64,000 bases of DNA from positions 62,001-126,000 of the forward strand of contig NZ_JACXZS010000008.1 of assembly GCF_014779795.1 (NCBI RefSeq). The letters are read 5' to 3'. Shown here in pieces: positions 8,755 through 17,117 of this stretch. Origin of the DNA: Microbacterium helvum. GTDB taxonomy: Bacteria > Actinomycetota > Actinomycetes > Actinomycetales > Microbacteriaceae. How positions within the stretch are numbered: the stretch's first letter is position 1; each line of letters begins with the position of its first letter. The notes beneath the pieces were generated by a model. That model saw nothing but the letters and a program-made list of their open reading frames with translations, searched no databases and was not told the origin of the DNA. The position numbers were made by a program, and so were the translations under genes.

Positions 8755-8916
8755 GGTCGCGAACGGCCTGCACGGCGCGCGAAAAGTGGCTGTGGAGCGT
8801 GCGGGGGAGCGCGCAGCTGCGCCCCGCTTCCGCAGGCGCTTTCGGTCGGATCGACCCCGCGAAGCCGCGAGAAGTGACGGTGGATCAGGGGTTTGCGTGG
8901 GCCGCCGCGAGGTCTG

Positions 8917-10986
8917 CTACCGGGTCGGGTCGAGGCGTGCGTGCTGCAGGCGGATGAAGAGCTCGGCGTGTTCCCGGCGCGCTTCGGCGAGCCGGTCCAC
9001 TGCGTCGGCGACGGTGTCCGCGAAGATGCGGCCGCCGGCCTCACCGGGGTGGATGCGGTCGCCGGCGAGCAGATCCTCGTGGGCGGCGATGGCGCCGGCC
9101 CAGTCGGCGACGACGACGTTCGGGCGCGCGGCGGCGAAGGCCTGCAGGTCGGCGTTGACGCCGGGGATCCAGTCGCGCGGGGCGAAGGCGTTGACGAGCA
9201 CCAGCCCGCGATCCGGTCCCAGGTCGTGTGCGATGCGCGCCAGCGCGTCGTGGTCGACCGGACCGTTCGTGCCGAGGGCGATCACCACGTAGGGCCGCAG
9301 GCGTCCATCCGCGAGCAGACGGTCGACGATGCCTGGTCCGGCACGCATCGGGCGCGACACCTCGGCGTCGACCTCGATCCCGGGCAGGCGTTCCATGAGC
9401 CCGCCGGCGGAGGCGAGCATGACCGAGTCGCCGATCGCGCTGATCTCATCGCCCGACACGCTTCCGTCGGCAGGAGCGGCGATCGGCGTCGGCGTGATCG
9501 CAGGTGAGACGCGCGCGTGCGCCAGGGCGCGGCGCCCGGCGTCGACGGCGGCTTCAGCGCTCGACTCCTCAGGCGCCGCAGCCAGGGCGGCGCCCGTGCC
9601 GGCGAGGACGAGCACTGCTGCGAGGGCGGCGCCGAGCACACGCAGACGCGCGCGGGGTCCGCCCTGAAGACGGCGCCACAGTGCGCGCAGCGACGCACGG
9701 AACCCGCGCCGGCGCACGGGCGTCTCGATGAACCGGTGCGAGAGAGTGGATGCCGCAAGCGTCAGTGCGAGCACCCCGAGGCCGACCGGCACGGGCACGA
9801 CGGCTGTCGTCGTCGATCCCTGCACCGTCGCCATCGTCAGCACCAGCAACGGCCAGTGCCACAGGTAGATGCCGTAAGAGCGGTCGCCCACCCAGCGCAG
9901 CGGGGCGAGATCGATGGCGCGCCCGAACCGGCCGCCCGGCCACACCCCGGCGGTGATGGCCACGGCGGTCAGCACGCTCGCGGCGAGCAGAGCTCCGGGG
10001 AAGGCGGCGGTCGACCCCGCCCAGGGCAGCGACGCCAGCACGACGATGCCCCCGAGCGCCGCCACCCCGGCGATGTCGACGACCCGGCGCGCGACCACTG
10101 TCTGCGTCCACTGGGGCCGGGAAGCGGCGGGATCCGCGTGCCCCGAGGCTCCGGACGACGCGCCGGCGGCGCCTGGAAGGGATCTGGGGACCATCGACGA
10201 GACCTCGTCGTCGAGAACGTGCGTCCTCGCCGACAACGCATGCTCCTGGCGCTGACGAGGTGCGGTCTCGGCGAGAACGTGCGTCGTCGACGAACGCGGG
10301 GCGCCCAGCAGCGGCGCGAGCAGGAACGCGAGGCCCACGCCCAGCAGCAGGCCGGACGCGTGCGTGTCGGTGCCGAAGTACGCCCGCGTGAGGTCGCCGC
10401 CCTGGGCGATCACCGCGCCCATCCACACCGCCGAGGCGAGTGCCAGGGCGAAGGCCGCGGCAGCGCGCGCCCAGGCGCGGGGGAGCAGCAGGAACAGCGG
10501 GAACACGACCGGCCACAGCAGGTAGAACTGCTCTTCGACCGCCAGCGACCAGAAGTTGCGGAACAGCTCCGGCGCCGCGGCCGAGAAATACCCGCCGCCG
10601 CCTGCGAGCGAGACCCAGTTGAAGCTGAACGTCGCGGCACCGAGCACCTGGGCGTCCAGTCGCACCAGCACGTCGCCGCCGACGATCCAGGCGAGCGTCG
10701 AGCAGACCGCGACGACGACCGCGAGCGCGGGCAGCAGCCGTCGGGCGCGTCGCTGCCAGAAGCGGCCGAGCGCCACCGCGCCCGTCGCCGCGCGCTCGCG
10801 CAGCAGGAGGCTCGTGATCAGGAACCCGCTGATGACGAAGAACACGTCGACGCCGATGAACCCGCCCGGAAGGACGGCAGGCGGGAACAGGTGATACGCG
10901 ACGACGAGGATCACCGCGATCGCGCGCAGGCCGTCGAGCCCAGCGAGGCGGGCGGGCGGCAGGGGAGAGGGCGCAGTCGACGTCAT
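8917..10986 (-). CDS. Acyltransferase-3 / SGNH fusion O-acyltransferase (OafA/OatA-like)
   Basis: 689 residues. The N-terminal half is the ten-helix acyltransferase-3 domain (LDGLRAIAVILVVAYHLFPP...GGFIGVDVFFVISGFLITSLLL, FNFWSLAVEEQFYLLWP-like signature RNFWSLAVEEQFYLLWP). The C-terminal, extracytoplasmic part is an SGNH hydrolase-type domain with nucleophile S521 in GDSVM and DRIHP (D643, H646) as the rest of the triad. The family moves acyl groups, usually acetyl, from a cytoplasmic donor to peptidoglycan or other envelope glycans; the substrate here is unknown. A roughly 60-residue low-complexity insert (encoded about 10120-10300) between transmembrane segments is made of repeated DNA units. 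A TAGACT -10 lies about 35 nt upstream of the ATG. Confidence 0.88.
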   Translation of the reverse strand: MTSTAPSPLPPARLAGLDGLRAIAVILVVAYHLFPPAVLPGGFIGVDVFFVISGFLITSLLLRERAATGAVALGRFWQRRARRLLPALAVVVAVCSTLAWIVGGDVLVRLDAQVLGAATFSFNWVSLAGGGGYFSAAAPELFRNFWSLAVEEQFYLLWPVVFPLFLLLPRAWARAAAAFALALASAVWMGAVIAQGGDLTRAYFGTDTHASGLLLGVGLAFLLAPLLGAPRSSTTHVLAETAPRQRQEHALSARTHVLDDEVSSMVPRSLPGAAGASSGASGHADPAASRPQWTQTVVARRVVDIAGVAALGGIVVLASLPWAGSTAAFPGALLAASVLTAVAITAGVWPGGRFGRAIDLAPLRWVGDRSYGIYLWHWPLLVLTMATVQGSTTTAVVPVPVGLGVLALTLAASTLSHRFIETPVRRRGFRASLRALWRRLQGGPRARLRVLGAALAAVLVLAGTGAALAAAPEESSAEAAVDAGRRALAHARVSPAITPTPIAAPADGSVSGDEISAIGDSVMLASAGGLMERLPGIEVDAEVSRPMRAGPGIVDRLLADGRLRPYVVIALGTNGPVDHDALARIAHDLGPDRGLVLVNAFAPRDWIPGVNADLQAFAAARPNVVVADWAGAIAAHEDLLAGDRIHPGEAGGRIFADTVADAVDRLAEARREHAELFIRLQHARLDPTR
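10204..10299. repeat. Locus-private unit array inside the acyltransferase gene
   Basis: Three direct copies of a unit of about 20 nt: CTCGTCGTCGAGAACGTGCG (10204), CTCGCCGACAACGCATGCTC (10226) and CTCGGCGAGAACGTGCGTC (10267), with a fourth partial copy at 10286. In the protein this gives the repeated THVL(A/D) phrases within a non-conserved insert between membrane helices. Confidence 0.55.
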
Positions 10987-11190
10987 GGATTCCGTGCGGG
11001 ACGGGAAGAGGGGGAAACGTCAAGTCTACGTCGCCGGTCTACGCGTATCAGGCCGCCGCCGCCCGCCTCTATGCCCGAAAGGGGCCGAGCGCTAAGGTGG
11101 GGCCAACCTCGGCGGAATGGGGATGCCGGGGGCCGCTGGGGACGCGCGTGAGGGAACGCGCGGCACACAGGGCGCGCGAAGGGAGAGAGC

Positions 11191-13455
11191 GTGTCCGCAA
11201 CTGGGGCGACGGACGACTCCGCCGTGCGCGCCGAGCCGGTGACGCGGTGGGTGGGTGCGCCGCGCGCCCGCTCGCGGAGCGGGCTGTCGATCTACTCGAT
11301 CCTGCTCATCATGCTGCTGTCGGTCAGCGTGCTGTCGAGCATCGTCGTCGGCATCATCGGGTACGTCAACGGCACGCAGGCGCTGAAGGGCATCGCGTAC
11401 GAACGGCTCGTCGAGATCCGCGAGAACCGCAGCCGCGAGGTCACGCAGCTGTTCGACGGCATCGAGAGCGCGGTGCGTCTGGCGGCCTTGGGCGACACCA
11501 GCAAGCAGGCGGTGCGCGCGTTCGCCGACGGCTACGCGCAGCTGCAGGGGGTGCAGCTCGACGGGACGGCATCCACCGCGGTGGACGAGTACTACCGCGA
11601 GGTGTTCGCCGCGCAGCTCGGCGATGCGACGGGCGAGAGCGTCGACGGCGCGAGCTTCGCACCGCACACCAACGCCCAGCGGTATCTGCAGTACCACTAC
11701 GTCACGCCCTATGACGACTGGGCCGACGCGATCCGCAACGACGGCGCCGACGACGGCAGCGCGTGGACGCAGGCGCACCGTGAGTACCACCCGTACTTCC
11801 GCGCGATGACGCAGCTGCAGGACTTCGAGGACGTGCTGCTCATCGACACGCAGGGCGACGTCGTCTACACCGCGTACAAAGGGGTCGATCTCGGCACGAA
11901 CCTCTTCGACGGCCCGTACCGGCTGTCGAACCTCGCCGGCGCGTATCGCGAGGCGATGGCGCGCAACATCGTCGGCAACGTCGTGATCGCCGACTTCGCG
12001 GCGTACAACCCGAGCCTCGGCAACCCTGCGGGCTGGGCCGTGACGCCGATCGCCGACGGCGGCGAGGTGATCGGCGCGCTCGCCGTCGAGCTGCCGATCG
12101 ACCGCATCAACGACGTGATGACGGCGCAGGGGCAGTTCGCGCTCAACGGGCTGGGTGCGACGGGCGAGACGTACCTCGTCGGCGAGGACGGGTACATGCG
12201 CTCCGTCTCGCGTGCGCTGCAGGACGACCCCGACGCCTACCAGAAGGCCGCGGTCGCCGCCGGCCTCGCGCCCGCCGCCGCGCAGCTGAGCGTTCAGAAC
12301 GGCAACACGCTGCTGCACCAGTCGATCGGAGGGGATGCCGTCACGCGCGCGTTCGCCGGCGACAGCGGCACGCTGCTGCAGACCGACTATCTCGGCCGCG
12401 ACAGCCTCACTGCGTTCGCGCCGCTCGACATCGACGGCCTGGACTGGGTGATCGTCGCACAGCAGACCGAGGCCGAGGCGATGGTGCCGGTCGAGGACTT
12501 CACCCGCAACCTCATCCTGTCGACCGCCGGCATGATCATCTTCGTCTGCCTCCTCTCGCTCGTGCTCGCGCAGGTCTTCGTGCGTCCGCTGCGACGCCTG
12601 AAAACCGCCGCTCAGCGGATCGCCGTGGGCGAAGAGGGGGTGCTGGTCGACGCCGGATCGAGCGACGAGCTCGCCGATGTCGCCAATGCCTTCAACGACA
12701 TGAGCCGCAGTCTGCAGGTGAAGTCGCAGCTCATCGCCGAGCAGGAGCGCGAGAACGAAGAGCTCATCCTGTCGTTCATGCCCGAAGGCATGGCGAGCCG
12801 GTACAAGCCCGGGGAAGAGGCATCCATCACGCAGGACAGCGACGACGTCACCGTCGTGTTCGCCGATATCGTCGGGTTCGAGGCGCTCGCGATGTCGCTG
12901 TCGTCGGACGAGGCGATCGCGCGCCTGAACGATCTGGTGCGCTCGTTCGACGAGGCCGCCGAGCGCCACGGCGTGGAGCGCGTGCGCACCACGCGGCAGA
13001 GCTATCTGGCCAGCTGCGGCCTGGCCACGCCCCGGGTCGACAACGCGCGGCGCGCGGTGGAGTTCGCCCGCGAGCTCGACACGATCCTCGACCGCTACTC
13101 GGCGCAGCAGGGGGTGCAACTGACGCTGCGCGCGGGTCTCGACTCGGGCAAGGTCACGAGCGGACTGATCGGCCGAGCGCGGGTCGTCTACGACATGTGG
13201 GGGGATGCCGTCAATCTGGCGTTCCGCGTGCAGGGCGACTCCGACGAACCGGGCATCTACATCACGCAGCGGGTCGCCGACCGGCTGCCCGACTCGATCC
13301 CGGTGCGGCCGGCGGGCGAGATCGAGACGCAGAGCGGCGGGCAGCGCGTGTGGAAGGTCGAGACGCCGGTCCCTGTGCCGGTGCCGCCCTCGGCTCCGGG
13401 GCCGGCCGGCCCCGCGCCCGCCGACACGCCGACGGGCGTCACGACGGAGGCGTGA
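11191..13455 (+). CDS. Cache-HAMP-class III adenylate/guanylate cyclase-like protein with altered metal site
   Basis: 754 residues: transmembrane helix near 37-59, a large extracytoplasmic Cache-type sensor (about 60-440), a second helix (about 449-472), HAMP (about 473-530) and a class III cyclase domain (about 552-725). In the cyclase domain the first metal Asp is present (FADIVGF, D559), as are the ribose/purine Asp D668 and the transition-state pair N675 and R679 (YDMWGDAVNLAFR). The second metal Asp in the usual KTIGDAYM stretch is replaced: RTTRQSYL, with Q603. The base-selecting Lys is Arg597. It may be weakly active, need another partner, or act as a sensor. GTG start with GAAGGGAGAG upstream. 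The next gene begins 7 nt later and encodes a channel with a cyclic-nucleotide-type domain, so they form a functional pair. Confidence 0.85.
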   Translation: MSATGATDDSAVRAEPVTRWVGAPRARSRSGLSIYSILLIMLLSVSVLSSIVVGIIGYVNGTQALKGIAYERLVEIRENRSREVTQLFDGIESAVRLAALGDTSKQAVRAFADGYAQLQGVQLDGTASTAVDEYYREVFAAQLGDATGESVDGASFAPHTNAQRYLQYHYVTPYDDWADAIRNDGADDGSAWTQAHREYHPYFRAMTQLQDFEDVLLIDTQGDVVYTAYKGVDLGTNLFDGPYRLSNLAGAYREAMARNIVGNVVIADFAAYNPSLGNPAGWAVTPIADGGEVIGALAVELPIDRINDVMTAQGQFALNGLGATGETYLVGEDGYMRSVSRALQDDPDAYQKAAVAAGLAPAAAQLSVQNGNTLLHQSIGGDAVTRAFAGDSGTLLQTDYLGRDSLTAFAPLDIDGLDWVIVAQQTEAEAMVPVEDFTRNLILSTAGMIIFVCLLSLVLAQVFVRPLRRLKTAAQRIAVGEEGVLVDAGSSDELADVANAFNDMSRSLQVKSQLIAEQERENEELILSFMPEGMASRYKPGEEASITQDSDDVTVVFADIVGFEALAMSLSSDEAIARLNDLVRSFDEAAERHGVERVRTTRQSYLASCGLATPRVDNARRAVEFARELDTILDRYSAQQGVQLTLRAGLDSGKVTSGLIGRARVVYDMWGDAVNLAFRVQGDSDEPGIYITQRVADRLPDSIPVRPAGEIETQSGGQRVWKVETPVPVPVPPSAPGPAGPAPADTPTGVTTEA

Positions 13456-13462
13456 GGCATCC

Positions 13463-14896
13463 ATGTCCGACATCGTGCAGCAGCCGTGGTTCTGGCCCGC
13501 CGTCATCGTGTCGGTGGGGCTTCCGCTCGCGCTCATCGGGCTGACGGAGCTGTACAACGCCCTCGTGCGCCGGGGCAGCAGGGCGGCGCCGATCGTCGCG
13601 ATGGTGCGCAACTACGTCGTGCCCGTGGCGGGCATCCTGGTGCTTCTCAGCCAGCCCGGGGCGTGGGAGGGGTCGGGCACGTGGCCCAAGGTCGTCTGGA
13701 CGATCTTCGGCCTGCTGGTGATCGTCGTGACGATCAATGCGGTGAACCACCTCGTGTTCCACCGCGCCGAGAAGGGGTCGTGGCGCGACCGGTTCCCGAC
13801 GATCTTCAGCGATCTCATCCGGTTCGTCTTCATCGTCCTCGGCATCGCCGCGGTGTTCTGGTGGGTGTGGGATGCCGACGTCGCGGGCGTGTTCGCGGCC
13901 CTCGGCATCACCTCGATCGTGGTGGGCCTGGCGCTGCAGAACGCGGTCGGCTCGATCGTGTCGGGACTGTTCCTCGTGTTCGAGGCGCCGTTCGAGCTGG
14001 GCGACTGGATCGAGATGGGAAGCACCCGCGGGCAGATCGTCGAGGTCAACTGGCGGGCGGTGCACCTGGAGACCGGCAACGGCACGATCGTGGTGCCGAC
14101 GGCGGAGCTCGCCGGCGGCACGTTCACCAATCTGTCGCGCAATCCGGAGCCGTATGCGGCGACCATGGAGTTCGAGTTCGGCTCGGACGATCCCCCGGGG
14201 CGCGTCCGCGAGCTGCTCGTGACCGTGGCGCGCGACATCCCGCTCATCGCCGCCGGTCCCGAACCGACGGCGACGACCCTCGGCGGCTCGCGGTACGCGG
14301 TCGCGATCCCGCTGCGCACCCCCGGCGACCGGGACGCCGTCTGCGACGCGTTCGCGACCCGTCTCTGGTACGCCGCCCGCCGCGCCGACCTGCACCTCGA
14401 CGGCGATCTCACCGACGAGTGGCGCACGCCCGCCCGGCTGCAGGATGCGCTCCGCCAGATCGCACCCGCGCTGAGCCTCGCACCGGGCGACACCGATCTG
14501 CTCGCCGCCCATACCCGGCTGGAGCGGTACTGCGCCGGCGAGTCGCTGCTGCGCCCGGGCGTCGTCCCGGTCGAGACCCGCTTCATCCTGAGCGGCACCG
14601 TCGTGCTGGGCATCCCCACCGACGACGAGGGCTTCGTGCAGGTGGCGGTCCTGGGCGTCGACGATCCGGTCGGGCTCACCGCGCTGTCACGCATGCACAC
14701 CATCTCTCGGGCGATCGCGACCACCGAGGTCGACGTGCTCGTGGTGCCGGTCGCGGTGCTGGACGACATCGTGCGCTCGCATCCCGTCGTCGCGCGCGAG
14801 ATGGTCCGTGAGAGCGACAACCGCGCGCGGCAGGCGACGGCCGCGCTGCAGTCCGTCGGCCGCCAGCTGCCGCGCGGTCGCGCGGTCGTCGGGTGA
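13463..14896 (+). CDS. MscS-family mechanosensitive channel with C-terminal cyclic-nucleotide-binding-like domain
   Basis: 477 residues. About four membrane helices precede the MscS core: pore-lining Gly/Ala helix (VFAALGITSIVVGLALQNAVGSIVSGLFLVF), then the beta domain (FELGDWIEMGSTRGQIVEVNWRAVHLETGNGTIVVP). Residues of about 345-460 form a cNMP-binding-like beta roll. In its phosphate-binding cassette the glycine is kept (G404) and Arg416 is present, but the Glu after Gly is Leu405, so nucleotide binding is uncertain. The pairing of a Cache-HAMP cyclase with an MscS-cNMP channel resembles the adjacent Rv2435c/Rv2434c pair of M. tuberculosis (from memory). ATG 13463 was chosen because it directly follows the cyclase stop and starts a hydrophobic helix. 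Confidence 0.88.
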   Translation: MSDIVQQPWFWPAVIVSVGLPLALIGLTELYNALVRRGSRAAPIVAMVRNYVVPVAGILVLLSQPGAWEGSGTWPKVVWTIFGLLVIVVTINAVNHLVFHRAEKGSWRDRFPTIFSDLIRFVFIVLGIAAVFWWVWDADVAGVFAALGITSIVVGLALQNAVGSIVSGLFLVFEAPFELGDWIEMGSTRGQIVEVNWRAVHLETGNGTIVVPTAELAGGTFTNLSRNPEPYAATMEFEFGSDDPPGRVRELLVTVARDIPLIAAGPEPTATTLGGSRYAVAIPLRTPGDRDAVCDAFATRLWYAARRADLHLDGDLTDEWRTPARLQDALRQIAPALSLAPGDTDLLAAHTRLERYCAGESLLRPGVVPVETRFILSGTVVLGIPTDDEGFVQVAVLGVDDPVGLTALSRMHTISRAIATTEVDVLVVPVAVLDDIVRSHPVVAREMVRESDNRARQATAALQSVGRQLPRGRAVVG

Positions 14897-14905
14897 AGGA
14901 TGCGC

Positions 14906-14970
14906 GAGACTTCACTGTCGCACCGAGACCGCTGCTGACGCACGCCGTCTCGGTGCGACGATGAAGCCTC
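14906..14970. repeat. Locus-private unit array between mscS and truA
   Basis: Forward GAGACTTCACTGTCGCACC (14906-14924) and GAGACCGCTGCTGACGCACG (14925-14944), then an inverted copy of the first (14947-14970). GTCGCACCGAGAC/GTCTCGGTGCGAC pair perfectly over 13 bp and imperfectly over 20. It could also act as the mscS terminator. Confidence 0.7.
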
Positions 14971-14988
14971 GCCGAATAAGGTGGGGAC

Positions 14989-15849
14989 GTGCGCATCCGG
15001 CTCGACATCGCCTATGACGGCACGCACTTTCGCGGCTGGGCCCGGCAGCCGGGGCTGCGCACGGTGCAAGAGACCCTCGAGACCGCGCTGGCCCGCGTCG
15101 TCGGCGGCTCGCCGCGGCTCGTCGTCGCCGGGCGCACGGACGCCGGCGTGCACGCGAGCGATCAGGTCGCTCACGTCGACCTCGACGACGAGCAGCAGGA
15201 GCGGATGCTGGCGCGCCACGCCCGTCCGTCGGCCGCGCCCCAGACGATCCAGGACCGCGCGCACGCGCTCGCCGCACGGATGACGGGTGTGCTCGGCGCC
15301 TACTCGGACGTCGCCGTGACCGCTTCGCGCCTCGCCCCGGAGGGATTCGACGCGCGGTTCTCAGCCGTGTGGCGCCGGTACGAGTACCGCATCGCCGACA
15401 CGGTGACCGGCTATGACCCGCTCGAGCGCAACCGCACGACAACGGTGCGCGCCGCGCTGGACGAGACCGCGATGGATGCCGCCGCCCGCGCACTCATCGG
15501 ACTCCACGACTTCGCGGCCTACTGCAAGCCGCGCGACGAGGCGACGACCATCCGGACGCTGCTCGAGTTCGACTGGCACCGGGACGCCGCGGGCGTGCTG
15601 GTCGCGAACGTCAAGGCCGACGCCTTCTGCCACAGCATGGTGCGCGCGCTGGTCGGCGCGTGTGTCGCCGTCGGCGAGGGCCGCCTCGACGTGGACGACG
15701 TGGTCGACATCCGCGACGCGCAGGAGCGCGTGCCCGAGGTGAAGGTGCTCGCGGCGCGCGGCCTCACGCTGTCCGAGGTCGGGTACCCCGCAGACGAGCT
15801 GCTGGCTCAGCGCGCCGAGCAGACGCGCGCGCGGCGCGCGCTCGGCTAG
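14989..15849 (+). CDS. truA: tRNA pseudouridine(38-40) synthase
   Basis: 286 residues. TruA signature: RIRLDIAYDGTHFRGWARQPGLRTVQETLE at the start, catalytic Asp in AGRTDAGVHA, then DARFSAVWRRYEYRI and the C-terminal FCHSMVRALVG. The enzyme isomerises uridines 38-40 in tRNA anticodon stems. The start is GTG 14989 with GGTGGGG a few bases upstream. In most actinobacteria truA directly follows rplQ; here about 6.4 kb of accessory genes separates them. The tail overlaps by 86 nt the 3' end of a convergent hypothetical gene. Confidence 0.96.
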   Translation: MRIRLDIAYDGTHFRGWARQPGLRTVQETLETALARVVGGSPRLVVAGRTDAGVHASDQVAHVDLDDEQQERMLARHARPSAAPQTIQDRAHALAARMTGVLGAYSDVAVTASRLAPEGFDARFSAVWRRYEYRIADTVTGYDPLERNRTTTVRAALDETAMDAAARALIGLHDFAAYCKPRDEATTIRTLLEFDWHRDAAGVLVANVKADAFCHSMVRALVGACVAVGEGRLDVDDVVDIRDAQERVPEVKVLAARGLTLSEVGYPADELLAQRAEQTRARRALG

Positions 15850-16213
15850 CGCGCGCGGCCGGCGCCGGGGTGACCGATTCGAGCACGGCCGCCGCGACCG
15901 GGCGCAGCGACGGTGCCGCGCCGTACGCGCCGGCGACGACGGTCACGGCGTTCTCGAGCTCACGCGCCCGATTCAGCGCCGCCTGACTCTCGGCGACCAC
16001 GCGGTCGGCCGCGACGTACGCGAGACGCAGCTGCGCGCGTTCGTGCTCGTCGCAGCCCGCGCGCCGCGCCGAGAGCTCCAGCGCATCGGCCGCCCGCGAG
16101 CGTGCGGCGCGGCTGCGAGACAGTTCGCGTTCCGCGGCTTCGCGGTCCGCGCGGCTTGCGGCGACGGCGGTGTCGAGTTCGGTCCGGAGGATTCCGGTGG
16201 ATGCTGCCGACAT
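15764..16213 (-). CDS. Hypothetical Ala/Arg-rich coiled-coil protein
   Basis: 149 residues, not recognised as a named family. The middle (LRTELDTAVAASRADREAAERELSRSRAARSRAADALELSARRAG...AQLRLAYVAADRVVAESQAALNRARELENAV) has heptad-like spacing and should be a long helical coiled coil; the C-terminus is Ala/Arg-rich and probably disordered. The ATG at 16213 was chosen because GGAGGA lies 5 nt upstream, a strong site. The last 86 nt run antisense to the end of truA. No cysteines suited to metal binding, no signal peptide and no membrane helix. A real but unassigned gene is likely, given the ribosome binding site. Confidence 0.55.
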   Translation of the reverse strand: MSAASTGILRTELDTAVAASRADREAAERELSRSRAARSRAADALELSARRAGCDEHERAQLRLAYVAADRVVAESQAALNRARELENAVTVVAGAYGAAPSLRPVAAAVLESVTPAPAARASRARAARASARRAEPAARLRGTRPRTA

Positions 16214-16346
16214 GGGGTCCTCCAGGTTCGGTGTGACGACTACCAAGAGGCGCGGCATCCCGGTTTCGTACATCGCATTGCGGATATTCCGCTGTGAGGT
16301 CAGGATGCGGATGCCGGGAGGACACCCGCCGGCAAGGCCTTCGGCA

Positions 16347-16352
16347 TAGGCT
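16347..16352 (+). promoter_or_regulatory. -10 TAGGCT just upstream of the EEP gene (near-leaderless)
   Basis: TAGGCT is 9 nt before the ATG at 16362, so transcription would start at or within two bases of the start codon. Confidence 0.45.
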
Positions 16353-16361
16353 GGCCCCGTC

Positions 16362-17081
16362 ATGAAGGTCATCTCGTACAACCTGCGCAAGCATCGCGCG
16401 GCGGGGGAGCTCACCCACCTCGTCGAGCGCTACGGAGCCGACGCGCTGTGCCTGCAGGAAGCCGACACCACCGACATCCCCGACGAGATCGCAGGTCTTC
16501 GCCTGGCCGACTCGACGCAGCGCAACCGGCTCGGCCTCGCGGTCTACTACCGCGAGAACACCTACCGCGCCGTCGACGTGCGCGCGCTCGCGCTCAAGAA
16601 GTCGCTGCACGACCGCGTGCTCAAGCCCGCTGAGGAGCGCCTGCTCGGGGTGCGCCTGCACGACATCGACGAGAACCACGACATCATCGTTGCGTCGTTC
16701 CACGCGGCCCCGCTCACGGCGCTCAACTCGCTGCGGCGCCACCAGATCCGCACGGCGCTCGCCGAGCTGCAGCAGCTCGGCGAGGGCGTGCCGGCGATCA
16801 TGGTGGGCGACTACAACTACCCGGTGTTCAAAGAGCGGCTCGGGCAGCACGTGCGCGACCAGGGGTACGAGCTGAACCTCAGCGACTCGCGCACGTACAC
16901 GCGGTACCGGTTCTTCCGCGGCCACTACGACTTCGCCACCTCGGTGGGCTTCGAGATCGACCGCGTGCGGACGCTGCCGCAGGGACTCAGCGACCACCTG
17001 CCGATCCTCGTGACGGCGCGACCCGCGACGGGGGTGCGACGCACCGTCGAGGTCGCCGACATCGAATCCGGCGCGGCGTGA
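16362..17081 (+). CDS. Endonuclease/exonuclease/phosphatase (EEP) family protein
   Basis: 239 residues of an almost complete EEP fold without extra domains. Motifs: MKVISYNLRKH (Asn), CLQEAD (metal Glu), SFHAAPLT (His), MVGDYNYP (Asp/Asn), RTYTRYRFFRGHYDF and the final SDHLPILV (Asp-His). These are the metal and catalytic residues of the DNase I/sphingomyelinase/phosphatase superfamily. The sequence alone does not tell DNA repair nuclease from lipid or inositol phosphatase. No signal peptide is seen, so a cytoplasmic enzyme is likely. It starts at an ATG with a -10 box close by. Confidence 0.8.
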   Translation: MKVISYNLRKHRAAGELTHLVERYGADALCLQEADTTDIPDEIAGLRLADSTQRNRLGLAVYYRENTYRAVDVRALALKKSLHDRVLKPAEERLLGVRLHDIDENHDIIVASFHAAPLTALNSLRRHQIRTALAELQQLGEGVPAIMVGDYNYPVFKERLGQHVRDQGYELNLSDSRTYTRYRFFRGHYDFATSVGFEIDRVRTLPQGLSDHLPILVTARPATGVRRTVEVADIESGAA

Positions 17082-17117
17082 CGTCGTGCCGGAGGATGCC
17101 GCGGCCGCCGGCATCCC

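Noticed and set aside
11092..13611. 839-codon minus-strand open frame opposite the cyclase gene
   Set aside because: Low-complexity Arg/His/Val pattern of an antisense frame; the plus strand encodes clear Cache-HAMP-cyclase motifs.
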